DNA of 64,000 nt from Colletotrichum lupini (Eukaryota; Ascomycota; Sordariomycetes; Glomerellales; Glomerellaceae): NCBI RefSeq assembly GCF_023278565.1, contig NC_064679.1, positions 3,844,001 through 3,908,000 on the forward strand. Reading direction: 5' to 3'. The position numbers and the translations under genes are program-made. Of this stretch, positions 1-10,612 are shown piece after piece. Position 1 is the stretch's first letter; every line of letters starts with the position of its first letter. The notes beneath the pieces are model-generated. The model did no database searches. It was given only the letters and a program-made list of their open reading frames with translations, and was not told where the DNA came from.

Positions 1-1046
1 CACTATCGATCACACCTAAATGACTACCCACCCCCGGCGCCGACCCCGGCCGCGGGCAAGCTGCATTCTGGCCGGGTGTTGGAGAACAAGGAAAGCAATC
101 CACTTTGAAACACACGCAATCCGGGGGGCGGTAAAGTGGGTGGAGACGAGTTGACAAGCCCTTTTGCAGCTGTCAAAGAGAATTGTCGAGTATCACTCCA
201 TATTGTCCGTACGTATGGGTATGCGGTTTGTACTTGTTTGCGATTGTGAATGCGACTGCGACTGGAAATCATTGCCCGGGGGGCTCGGGGAGGCGTAGGC
301 GAGCTGCTGAACATATCGAATAAAGACATCGGGACGTCAATCCGCCCGCTAGTGTGGGTAAGGTGGGATAAAATCGGCGAAACGGCCTGGCTGCTTTGGT
401 GGCCCCATCGAGATCAACGCTTGTCACCGGCCGGTTCCGGCTTTGGCTGCTTGCTGATCGGAGCTGGACCGCTCCGAGGCATCTCCAACTTCGGAGATGG
501 GCCCCAAACGAAACGTGATGGACAATGATTTATCGAGATTCTTGGTGTGAGAGGCAGCAGGGAAGAGGGCTGCTCTGTTGGCGAAGTAGTTGATAGGGTG
601 CGTGCGTGGATGGAAGAGAGAAGCTTTCTGGCCTGCCCTGTCCTGGAAGTGGAGGTGAAGGTGTGCCGTTGGCATCAGCCACAGCCCGGTGTACACGCGG
701 ACCAAATCCGGTGCCCAGCCACATTTGGCGACTTCGACTCTACGGCTTCACACGGAGAACTTACAACTCACCACAACATTCACCCCCCGATCTGGGAAAA
801 TAAGAGAGTCTGACTTCATATCGCCCAGACCTGACGTCAGAAACTTCGGCATTCCTCTCTAATCGACCGCCTCTTTTTGACCACAACTCCGGTTCAATAA
901 AGATGCAGACACTTTTAGTAAAAACGAGCTCGCGCTTAACACTATAGTATCTTTACCTATACTTTCACCACTGCCTCCACTGCTACTGCCATTCCTCTTC
1001 TAATCTTCCTTATCTTAGTAGTTCATCCTCTATGTATTCCCTACAG
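1..1046. other. Left-edge region with no resolvable gene
   Basis: I see no convincing coding exon here. Several short open frames exist on both strands, but none has an ATG, good splice sites and recognisable protein sequence together. The right part probably contains the 5' exon or exons and the promoter of the gene whose 3' end is at 1047-1466. Where that gene starts cannot be settled from the sequence alone. Confidence 0.4.
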
Positions 1047-1466
1047 AATACACACAAAGGCTCGGACGTTGAAGAATAGGCCAGGGTTAAAACACACCGT
1101 TCTGTAAGTTGCTCGAGGTATACGCTTCCGACTCATTCCGCTGACTCACACCAGGGTCGCAAACGCAACTCGACGCCTTAAGAACGTCAAGAGAGCCGAC
1201 ATCACTGGCGATAATATAAAGCTCCTCCCACAGGTCGATCCCGACAATGTGCTTGACCTAGAGGGTTTTCCAGCCACTCTGGGCGACTTTTGGTCGATGG
1301 ACGGTATGTAACATGTTTGACTCAGATGCCTAGGGCTCGGTACTAATACTATACAGAACGCGACATTCGCCAGCTCGCCACGAACCTTGGAATGGAGTCG
1401 GACAAGGTCGCATACCCCAAGCTCATGCACCAAGCGTTTGAGCGGATTGCCGGGGCTTCTTACTGA
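1047..1466 (+). CDS. 3' end of an unidentified spliced gene (partial)
   Basis: Three exons read through in one consistent phase: about 1047-1103, 1155-1303 and 1357-1466 (stop TGA). The intron at 1104-1154 has a GTAAGT donor, CTGAC branch site and CAG acceptor. The intron at 1304-1356 has a GTATGT donor, a perfect TACTAAT branch site and a CAG acceptor. The encoded C-terminal stretch of about 100 residues is basic at first, then contains acidic and Leu-rich segments such as LPQVDPDNVLDLEG and ERDIRQLATNLGMESDK. I do not recognise the family. The splice signals argue for a real gene or recent remnant. The start is not identified, and the acceptor at about 1046 is a guess. It lies next to repeats, so it may be truncated. 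Confidence 0.45.
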
Positions 1467-2106
1467 AGTCATGACATAGACGACAACTCCCGCTCCTGGC
1501 GGTCGAGTAACCCCCCCCCCGGCCCCCCAAACAATTATAAATTGTGCGCGGGCAAAGGAATGAACGAGCGTTTCTTTTTGGTCTTTTTTCAGTTTTTTAG
1601 CCGAACAGAGTTGTTGGTTTTTGGCACCAACAAGAATTTCGTATGCTTGAAGATGTGACTGCGCCACGACTTGTATGCTTGCGCATTCGATTCCGATAGT
1701 CATCACGATAAATCTGGAGAGTATCATGAAGATCAGGGAGAACCTTTAGCCCTGAGTTGGATTATCCTTTGGAAGACCGTGGAGCCGGCACGAACGACAT
1801 CTGATGGTCTTACATAAACCCCATCTTTCCCCTATCTCGTCCCCTTTCCCTTTTTCTCTCCAACCACCTCACTACCATCGCCTTGGCGTTTCTTTCTCTG
1901 CAAGCATTCTCAATCAAGATCACAAAATCAACCAGGGACGGCAGCACGAACAACCCTACTACATTTACCACTGGCCATAACTAGGATAACGCTATCCGCC
2001 GTCTCCGAGACAATCTAGCCAAGGCTTTTACCGACTTCACCAGCTAGGTATAGCGACAGCAGGCTATGATTAAGACGCTATCTAAAGTGGCCCGCGAGCC
2101 ATGTTC
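1467..2106. other. Intergenic region, no gene recognised
   Basis: This contains a C-rich run near 1510-1526 and a CT-rich stretch around 1830-1880. I found no frame with both a start and recognisable protein content. A segment around 1915-2095 reads like decayed coding sequence interrupted by stops, but it is too short to classify. Confidence 0.4.
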
Positions 2107-2520
2107 CAGGGTGGGTTTTTATTATACCATTATAAAAGTTTAATTATATAACCAGGAGCCAGTTTTAAAATACGATTCTAAAGTCTTTAGCCTATCTTCT
2201 CCTAAATAAAGAATTTAGTCCTTCGCCGCTTTATATTCTAGCTCTACTATAACTCTTTCTATTATTATTACTATTCTTATTATATTTATTATTTCTACCC
2301 TTCCTATTGTGCTTCGTTTTTTATATATTTGTTGGCGAATATACTTATGTAAAAGAAAATAGAGAATATTAAGATAATAATAATAAATCTTATGTTAATA
2401 ACCGACATCTTACTTTATTTGCTTATTATTATACGAAAGTATATCTGTATTTCGATTAATTTGTAGTAAAGTTTAGTATTCCTAATGCCGATTAAAATAA
2501 AGAGCACTAATAGAGTACCA
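2107..2520. repeat. Small AT-rich, RIP-like patch
   Basis: Base composition shifts abruptly to A/T-rich sequence full of TTA/TAA words with few CA or TG dinucleotides, unlike the flanks. This is the same texture as the two large mutated blocks in the window. It is probably a fragment of a RIP-mutated repeat. I could not identify terminal repeats or its parent element. Confidence 0.55.
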
Positions 2521-2839
2521 AGCACGCTTACCCTAGCGCACTACCAACGCTATAGAATCATACGCCCCCTCTAAGCCTCGGGGAGGACCACACGTAGAAG
2601 CGATTTCAGAATCACCGGAACGCTTAGAAAATTGCAACAGTACAACAGGAAGTGCTTTCGTAATCTCGAGAAGGGTTTCCGTCATCTCAGTGACGATGAC
2701 CTACCCAACCTCAAGGCCGAGCTACGAAGCAAGCCGACTATTGCCGCAGATACCAAGGTAGGCCTACCAGGTCACATAATGCGGGAACCTTGGTCTACTG
2801 GCTTCGTAGTCATTGCGTCTTTCAAAAGGCTGCGACGGG

Positions 2840-2870
2840 CCAATGGCTATCCCATAACCGCAGTATATAA
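2840..2870 (+). promoter_or_regulatory. CCAAT box and TATA box upstream of the F-box pseudogene
   Basis: A CCAAT motif at 2840-2844 is followed about 20 bp later by TATATAA at 2864-2870. A pyrimidine-rich leader (about 2890-2935) comes next. The F-box-like start codon lies 280 bp downstream. The arrangement resembles an RNA polymerase II core promoter that has outlived the gene it served. Assignment to that gene is inference from position and orientation. Confidence 0.4.
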
Positions 2871-3151
2871 ACCCCTTGGCTCTCAGGCTTGTTAGTTCTT
2901 CCTTTTTCTGTTCTTCTCTTCTCGCTCCGTGAATCTATCATCCGAGTCTTTTATCAATCGCAAGCACTCCACAACTCACGGCACCACCCAAAGATTCGAA
3001 GGCGTTCATAATAAACAACCGCGTCAAACATGTCGATATCCTAACATAAGAGAGGCTTCCAAGACTACTTGACTCCTAATCTGTTACTCGCTAGATTGTT
3101 CCAACGGCCTTGAAACCAACGAAGCAATGACGCGCATCTCGTTCGACGGCC

Positions 3152-3322
3152 ATGGAGAAACTCCCCGCAGAGGTAACTAATTTCATTCTGGATGTGTTAG
3201 AAATGGATAGAGTAGATAGAACAGAATGACTTTTGCAAGTATCAATGTGCCTGTCTGGCCGAAGACTGAAGATGAGAGGCAGGCTTTATGCTGACTATAT
3301 CCTCGAGTCCCTTTTGAACTAG
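3152..3322 (+). pseudogene. F-box protein pseudogene
   Basis: From ATG 3152 the frame reads MEKLPAEVTNFILDVLEMD, the characteristic opening of a fungal F-box domain (LPxEVxxxIL). It then hits an in-frame TGA at 3227-3229, which falls where F-box domains normally carry a residue before the LLQVS segment. The same frame continues with LLQVSMCLSGRRLKMRGRLYADYI, matching the second half of an F-box (vCrrl...lyady), and stops again at 3320-3322. C-to-T change of an Arg codon is a plausible origin of the first stop. Nothing recognisable follows before the retrotransposon at 3,638. F-box proteins act as SCF ubiquitin-ligase adaptors; this copy cannot encode one. Confidence 0.6.
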
Positions 3323-3632
3323 TAATAGATGAAAAGAGATAGAAGGCGGCCTGGTCTAATTTCCGTCATCTCCTATGTTACTGCTTAGGCACTGATTATT
3401 CACGTTGTCGTCGACTCAGAGTGCGACAAAGATGTTTACCTTTCGCGTGCCTTTTTAGTATTATTAATTGCTAAACAGTGAAGCAATACGTGCAGCCTCG
3501 CACGTGAAGGTGTGGGCCCGCGAACTGGGTGAACAATGGTCCAGACTGGCGGCTGGCGTATCGATGGATATATCATGTATTCGTCCAGAGACCCAATTGA
3601 AGTGATGCTATTTATGCCGAGGGCATCTCTTT
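3323..3632. other. Unassigned sequence between F-box remnant and retrotransposon
   Basis: No open frame of useful length. Base composition is mixed, with no RIP texture. It may be the decayed 3' part of the F-box gene. The same question applies to the sequence directly right of the element (from 10,608), since the two would have been contiguous before insertion. Confidence 0.3.
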
Positions 3633-3637
3633 CTCGC
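3633..3637. repeat. Target-site duplication, left copy (CTCGC)
   Basis: The five bases CTCGC directly precede the left LTR and are repeated immediately after the right LTR at 10608-10612. Five bp is the usual duplication length for Ty1/copia integrases. The perfect match defines both element ends and shows that the outer borders come from a single insertion. Confidence 0.9.
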
Positions 3638-3839
3638 TGTCGGATTGGAAGTCTAATTCGACCGCGGCATATAGCCGACTGCGCAGGGGCCAATTAGGGG
3701 CCCTATTTACGATTATCGTAGCCAGCCTAACCTATAGTTAGAACCTCCTTTTTATACCTATGTAGATATCTAAATAGTTTAATTAATCTCTTCGTTAACT
3801 ACGGTTCGAACTAACTACCTTATAATAAGAATACTAATA
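3638..3839 (+). repeat. Left LTR of the copia element (202 bp)
   Basis: Aligned without gaps to the right LTR, it differs at 33 of 202 positions, all transitions. At alignment positions 1-95 the left copy carries C or G at every difference and the right copy T or A. From position 98 onward the left copy carries T or A at every difference. The left LTR is therefore unmutated up to about 3732 and RIP-mutated from about 3735, beyond which it merges into the mutated interior. Confidence 0.93.
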
Positions 3840-6800
3840 CTAATTAGTAATTAAATTTTATTATTATAGATTAGTAAGGTATCTCGCTACGTAAAAGAAA
3901 CGACTTCTTAATACCGCACGGGATAGGAGATTCGTACTAATTAACCTTATAAAAGTAAATAAAAAAGGAGGCGATTTTCGAATACTATACGGAATTAAGT
4001 AATCGTAGCCCTTTACTACTTACGAGAGGTCGACGTTTATTATATTAAACTATGCTAGTTAACGGAACCGCTTAGGTAACTAATATTTCGCTATTACCTT
4101 AAGCAGCCTTTTTTACTAAATAACTTCCCCGCAGCCGGCCCGCGATTAGAAATTAACTAGCTAAATTAGTAAAAAGAATTCCCTATATAATAACTACTTA
4201 CCTAATTAACTAGCGTAACGAACGGGCTTAATAATATAATATAAAAGAGTACTACGTAATTAAAAAAGGGGATCTCTAAATATAAATATTCTTATTTAGT
4301 AACGAAGGTAACCCTATAGGAGTTATTAAGCTAAGAGATCTATAGTATACGGAAAAGTCTATTATTACGGGGATTTTATAAGTACGCTCTTAAGCCCGCG
4401 ATCTAAACGACCTCCTCGTAGCTCCTTTAACTACCCCCCGGGTATTACTTAGGAATATAATATAGGGGACGGTTTAACGAGGGAGGAGGGGATTTAGAAG
4501 TCCTAATAGTATTAAGTTAAGAGTATTATAGATCTTAGAAATTAACCTAAGAAGAAGGCGGCTATTTTAAAATAGTCCTACGACCTCTTGCTAGAGTTAT
4601 TATTAGCCTAAAAAAAGGCTAAAAAGACGAGGATCTAAGGGAAAAAAAAAGAATCCTCTAAAAGGCCGCTAAAAGGCTTCTTTTTATACTAACTTATAGT
4701 ATAAGATTACTAATTTTAAAAAATCGGTAATTAATAAAGATCCTAAGACTAATTAATATATCTTATTACGGTAATATAAACGTCTACCGCTATTATTATT
4801 AAAAGGAACTATTAGAACCTACCCTTTTATATTAGACGAAAAGGAGGATTTTAGTAGGTATAATAGCTAGCGATTTAGAAAGGTAGTAGTAATTATTAAA
4901 AATAGTAGAAACGAGAGTAGTAGCGAGACGGCGAGAGGAAGCGGGAATCTCCTAAACCCTAATAAATTCGTTAAGTAGTAAAAGCACGGATTTACTATAA
5001 CCGGCGCGCAGATTAGACATATCCCTATTAAGATTAAATACGCTAGCGATTATTAATATGGGCATAAGCTAGAGCACGACCCTTAGTAAGTTAGGGCAAG
5101 GAAAAAGAGGACGAAACCCGATCCTAAATAGAATCCTAATCCCTTATAAGTAAGTAAATATTAACCCGGACTATTAGGGGACGTAAATATATAAAATTGC
5201 GGATTAGCCTAACGGCGAGTAAATTAACGTAGTATTAATTTATTTAACTAAGGTTTACGAGAAAAAGGGGCTATAGGGGTAACCCCTATTTTATAAAATC
5301 GTAGATAACCTTAGCTATTAGCTAGACGAATAGTTCGCAAGCGCAAGCCTAGGAATCGCAAAAGCGGTTAATAAATTCCTCTATAGGCAAGGGGTACTAC
5401 TAGCGTAATTATAATTACGAGAACTTTATAAAATCTTAGTAGCGACAATTATAGAGGAGGAATTCGTAATATAGACCTAGGTATAAGTCGATAGGGCGTA
5501 TAATCGCTTTAACGAATTTAGAAAAAGGGTAAACGACCTAGATTTCCTTCTTATAATTACTAATAGCAATCTATCGTTACAAAAGGATATATAGAAGCAA
5601 AATATAGTACTAAAAGTACGATAATTAACAATTCCGCCTATTTTGATCCATAGCTCATCGCCGCTACTAATACGAAATTCGGTACTAATTAGCTAGTAAA
5701 AAAGGAAGTAAACTACCTAAAGTTACTAATAGTACGCAGCGACGCAAGGATCGCATATAAATACTAAAAATCTAGTAGTAAATACGAAGCAGTTTATAAA
5801 CCTTAAAAAGATCTTCCTAAAAAAGAAATTATACTCTAAGGAGAAGTATAAGGTCTTATAAGAAACCCTAACGATATTTTATAATTACTACGAAAAAGTC
5901 GGAATTAGGGAACATTAGTACTATTCGGTAGTTAATATCGTACTCGTAAGCAAAGCCTCTAATTATTATTATGAAGCGGTACGTAATCTCGATCGAAACG
6001 ACTTTCTTAGCATAATTAACGCAATCTAAAGCCGCTTCGAGACCTATAATAAGAACCTAGAGCTCCTATCTAAGCTACGAGCGATTTCTTTCGTATTTAT
6101 AGCTAGAATAATAGAGGGTAAATCGCAAATAAAAATCCTTAAAGAGCTTATCGATCGAATTAATAAGCTAGCGAAAACCTAGCTAAATAAGGGGACTAAC
6201 GAGCGGAAAGTTAGATATCTTTATACCGCAGTCTAGCGCGTTTTAAAAGCGAAAATAACTCTATACTAAGTACCTAAAAACTACGAGACGCTCTGCTCGA
6301 GGCTAAGATTTAGTTTTAATATTAAAATAAAAATACTGCGCTAAACCTATTTCTAAGTATATAACGGCCCTTACTAATAGTATTAGGTCGACCGAACGTA
6401 TAATAAAAAAAGAAAGGAAGCTAGGTACGGTAATTGCTAGTAGGGAATCCTAGATTCGTTAAATAGGCAGAGATTTAACTCGCGAGTAGGGTAACAGAAG
6501 AAGTAGTGTTTTATTTATAAAAAGGATAGATATTAGTTAAGTAACTACTCTAAAAAAGAGCGTACTAAATTATATAAATAATATAGAAAATCGAGGGTAG
6601 TAAATAGTAAAACTAGCCCTTATCGATTTAACTAATTCCTCGTTATATATAAGGGCAGATCCGGGGGCACGGAACCTAGCGAAAGTAGCTAATTTAATAG
6701 CTTAAAGCACCCGCACCCTATAGGAGATTCAGAAGATAAAGAAGATCTTACCCCCTATACTAACGAATTAGATTACGACGAAGTCGATAATATTAACTAC

Positions 6801-7226
6801 TCTTTTTTTACCCCGTTAGCCTCGGGAGGATATACGAGGCTAAACGAATAAAAAGTAGTAAAAGCCCTTAATAAGTAGGCTTTTATTTATAGATAGTAAG
6901 GGAAGGTCCCTTAGATAATAAATACGGAGGTAAGTAAAAGGACGAATTTAATAGCGCAGAATTCCACTCTCTTAATATTTAAAAAAAAGAGATAGGGTAC
7001 TAAGTAATTCTAAGGGTAGCTAGAGGGGTCCTTTTTATACTACTTAGATTACTTAAATACTAAGCTCGTATAGGTATTTTACGTAAATAAAAGGTACGGC
7101 CTAAATAATTTCTATAGGATTATCCTAAATACTAGGGTATTATAATAGTTAATAAGAGGAAAAGGGTAATTCTAAGCGTTATAAAAAATCGCACTAGTAA
7201 CGCTTAATACGTTAATAGCGGGTATT

Positions 7227-7600
7227 GTGAGGATTAGCTTCGGCCTAGGTAAGGAAATCGTCGCCCTAAGTACGGTAGAAGTAAAAACGTACTTCGGAAC
7301 GATAACTTTCTATATCCTACTTATTAATACCCCATTTCTCTTATATTTAAAAGATATAGATCGATTAGGTATTATATTTAATAATACGAGGAACAGAATC
7401 TCTAGCTATAAGCACTTTAAAATAGTCGAACGATAATAGGGGTACGCGTTTATAACGCTTACTAATAATACGAAGTCGATTAATTACTTAACGGAAAGTG
7501 AGCTTAGATAACTATACTAAAGATTTAGCTACCCGTTAGTTGCGAGGCTATATAATTTCCTAAAGTATTTAAGTAATAGTAATATCGAAATAGGGGCGCT
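7227..7600 (+). pseudogene. Remnant of copia pol: end of protease and pre-integrase region
   Basis: A 69-codon stop-free stretch (7227-7436) contains FGTITFYILLINTPFLLYL and KDIDRLGIIFNN. These match the conserved fungal copia polyprotein segment (FGTITFHVv..TPFLLCLxDMDRLGvyFNN) that ends the protease region. Just downstream, about 7490-7580, the frame reads LTESELR, stop, LY, stop, RFSYPLVARLYNFL. This is a RIP-interrupted GAG-pre-integrase motif (LTesELrrLHRRFGHPsV.RL); the Arg codons have become stops. This places the element in Ty1/copia rather than Ty3/gypsy. Confidence 0.8.
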
Positions 7601-10029
7601 AGAGTAGTTAATAAAAGTATATTATTAATACTAAATAAATACGCAGAGCCCACGCAGATTCAAATTTAAATTACGTAATAAGCTTAACTTTAATTAAGAA
7701 ATCGTCGTCGATATCTTCTATTTAAATAGTCGACCGGTCCTATATATAATTAACGAGGCTATATTATTTTAAGTAGGGCAATTCTTACGGGATTTATAAA
7801 TAAAAATAGTATAGGTAGCTTTATGAAAAAGCTAGATCGATATATACTAGGGACCGCTAGACGGTATTAAAACCGACGCTAATATTAGTTTTAAGTTAAT
7901 AGAATTTAAAGAAAATGCGACGGCCTACGGTATATAGTTAAAAGTCGTACCTATTAAAGCGCACTATAATATTAAAAAAGTAAAAAGGGCGCACTAGTAG
8001 TTAAAAAGAGCGTTTAAAATTATTAAAGAAAAAAATCCTAATTCTAACGACGACGAATGCCTCTAAATAGTACTTAAATACTATAACGATATTATAGGGC
8101 CCAACGGGCTTATACTAACGCTTTTAGTATTTAGAGTATATTTAAGAACGACCTTAGCCTCGCTACTATTGCTAGATATAAGCTAGCGAGCTTAAGTAGT
8201 TAAAAAAGTAATACGGGTACTGCGCGAGGTAAGCGTAAAAAGGTAAGTTAATAAAGTAATTACTACGCGCAATAGGCCCGATATAGGGGTTAATTTAGAT
8301 ATGCCCCTAAATTCGGATATATAAGTATAGCGCGAAATTACTTAATAATAGGCTAGGCTATATAAATTAATTTCCGTTAACGAGCGTTCTTACGTAGTCG
8401 TAAGAGATCGTAACTAGCTACTCGAGGTATTAATTACGATAGTTAGACTATATTATATAGATCCTATCGAGGTAATTTCTAGCCTATAAAAAAAAGAAGA
8501 GCTAGGGGAAGCTATATAACCCGCAGTAGAGGTATAGGAAATTATCCTTAACGAAATCGTCGTAGTAGTACTAATAAATAACGAGGAAGAGGAAATTGCT
8601 AAAAGGGCACTAATACGTCGCAAGAGACCACGATAGTAAGCACTAACGCAGTAATTTATTACTAATAACGAAGTAATTAATACTTTTTATATAACAAAAA
8701 AGAAAGCCGATTTCGAGCTAGTAGTTAAACTACGTAAGGAAGGCGTAATTATAACTACTAAAAAGCCGTATAAGGGATTAGATCTTATCGAAGTAAATAC
8801 TTTGCGCGATCGAGGGGTCTATCGATTTATCCTCTACGATTTAAAAAAGTATATAAACCTCCGTATATTTAAATCGCAAATAGTTCGTAAAATTAAAAGA
8901 AAAAGAATACCCTAACTGTACGAGAAGTCTAGATACGTAATTTAGGGGTACGGCAACGTTAAAAAGGCGACGCTACTTACATAATCGCCTACTATATAGC
9001 ACTATAACTAACGATTAATAATAGCACTAATAGTATCGCTACGGAAGAAGGGATACGAGATTTGGAGCCGTGATATTACTTAGGTATATACCTAATTAGC
9101 TACAGGGCTCATAAGGAAAATCCTGGCCCATCTACTAAAGGAAATAGCTAGTAAGTACCTAGAAAGCACGATTATTAAAGTACTTAAGCTACTATATAAG
9201 CTCGCAGAATCGGGCACCTATTAATAGGCTACTTACTACGATTTTTATATTAATTAACTATTAATAGTTACCTTTATATATAACCCGTACTTACTAGTCG
9301 CGGAGTACGAAGGCGACTAATTTAGGATTATTAAAATATAAACTAATAATATATTAGGCCTATCTAATATTAACTTTATAAAGAAAGAGGATAAGGAGCT
9401 TTAGAAAGCGAGCTTCGTAATAAAGCTAAAAGAGGTCCTTATAATAAATACCCCCTTAGTATTTAATAGCGGGATTCTTATAATCGAAGGGGAAACCGTC
9501 GTTTTTTAATAAAAGGGGTAGAGCGAAAAGATTAACCTCGTCGACCCGAACGTAACTAATATTAAGAAGCGGTATAAGGCTAAGCTTATATAAGGGGCAT
9601 ATATTATAAGTATTTATTAGCCCGAGGTAACTTTTAATTATATTAGGGTAGTATAGGTTATAGATCTAACTAAACGAGACGTCGAGGTACTTAATAAGCG
9701 GCTTAAGTAGTAGTAAACGAATCTCGATCGAGGTCTCGTTTACTACCTAATCGACCTTATAATTAGTAAGCTTTACGTCTTCGTTAATAGGTTATTTACG
9801 AATAATAACGACCTTATTTCGTAATTAGGGTATATTATTATCTTAGCTAACGAGAGTATAAATAAGAGCGAATTCACTATATATAGTAATATAATCCACT
9901 ACTCGTTAACTAAAAGTAAGTAAGTAACGAGAAGTATACTAGCGTTAGAGGTCTATAGTATAATTAACGGTATTAACCTCTCCTATACGATTTTAACGAT
10001 ACTAAAGAAGATTACTAATTAAATTAGCC

Positions 10030-10247
10030 TTCTACTTATTCTAATAGTTATTTATACTAATTCCTACTCGCTATACGAATACCTCGTTAAATTAGGAACG
10101 ACGAAAGAAAAGAGGCTTATAATTAATATTATAGCCCTTAAGTAATCGTATAAAAGGCGCGAGATACTTAAAATCTATTAGATTAATAATAAAAATAACC
10201 TCGCAGACGCTTTTATAAAAGTAGGACTAAATAAGGGATTAGAATAA
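10030..10247 (+). pseudogene. Remnant of copia pol: RNase H C-terminus
   Basis: In one frame the debris reads TNSYSLYEYLVKLGTTKEKR, then SYKRREILKIY, stop, INNKNNLADAFIKV. This fits the C-terminal RNase H region of fungal copia polyproteins (TDS.SLYdClvKLGTT.EKRLMIDiMaLRqSYErREI.EIrWIdG.dNpADAmTKa). It sits about 160 bp before the right LTR, as expected for copia order with reverse transcriptase and RNase H last. Stops replace Trp, Gln or Arg codons as RIP would cause. Confidence 0.75.
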
Positions 10248-10405
10248 TTCGTAAGTAGCAGAAAAGTTACTATATAAATAAAGGGATAAGTTATATAAAA
10301 AGAATAGAGAAAAGGAGGAAAAGGAGACGACTTAGTAAACGGGCCCGAGGTCGAATTATACCTCTAATTATAGTAGTTAAATCGATAAAAAAAAGAGAAA
10401 GTTAG

Positions 10406-10607
10406 TATTAGATTAGAAGTCTAATTCGATTACGGTATATAACCGATTACGTAAGGGCTAATTAGGGGCCCTATTTACGATTATTATAGCTAGCTTAACT
10501 TACGGTTAGAACCTCCTTTTTACACCTACGTAGATATCCAGATAGTTCAATTAATCTCTTCGTCAACTACGGTTCGAACCAACTACCCTATAATAGGGAT
10601 ACCAACA
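10406..10607 (+). repeat. Right LTR of the copia element (202 bp)
   Basis: Mirror image of the left LTR's pattern: mutated (T/A) from 10406 to about 10500, unmutated (C/G) from about 10503 to the CA end at 10607. The switch falls at the same LTR coordinate (between positions 95 and 98) as in the left copy. A GGTTCGAACC motif resembling a Pol III B box is preserved here, but I attach no function to it. Confidence 0.93.
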
Positions 10608-10612
10608 CTCGC
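10608..10612. repeat. Target-site duplication, right copy (CTCGC)
   Basis: Identical to the five bases before the left LTR. The following A-run and C-rich stretch resume normal genomic composition. Confidence 0.9.

Larger units (their letters stand above)
3638..10607 (+). mobile_element. Ty1/copia LTR retrotransposon, full length, RIP-degraded
   Basis: Two 202-bp LTRs (3638-3839 and 10406-10607) flank about 6.57 kb of internal sequence. The element is bordered by the identical 5-bp duplication CTCGC, and the less mutated LTR ends read TG...CA. Copia-type order is visible in translated debris: a protease/pre-integrase stretch near 7227-7600 and an RNase H C-terminus near 10,030-10,247 directly before the right LTR. 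Every frame has many stops, mostly TAA and TAG. CpA and TpG are almost absent while CpG persists, as expected from RIP. No intact gag, integrase or reverse transcriptase remains, so it cannot move by itself. Confidence 0.93.

Noticed and set aside
1146..1727. 193-codon minus-strand frame
   Set aside because: Lies opposite a plus-strand reading with two well-formed introns; the translation looks random.
2632..2895. 87-codon plus-strand frame
   Set aside because: Lacks an ATG start, overlaps the CCAAT/TATA region of the F-box pseudogene and resembles no family I know.
3840..10405. Possible Ty3/gypsy or LINE assignment for the degraded element
   Set aside because: The 5-bp duplication, the TPFLLYL/DRLG segment and RNase H directly before the right LTR fit Ty1/copia.
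10570..10582. Pol III B-box-like GGTTCGAACC in the right LTR
   Set aside because: No A box at suitable distance and no tRNA fold; chance palindrome.
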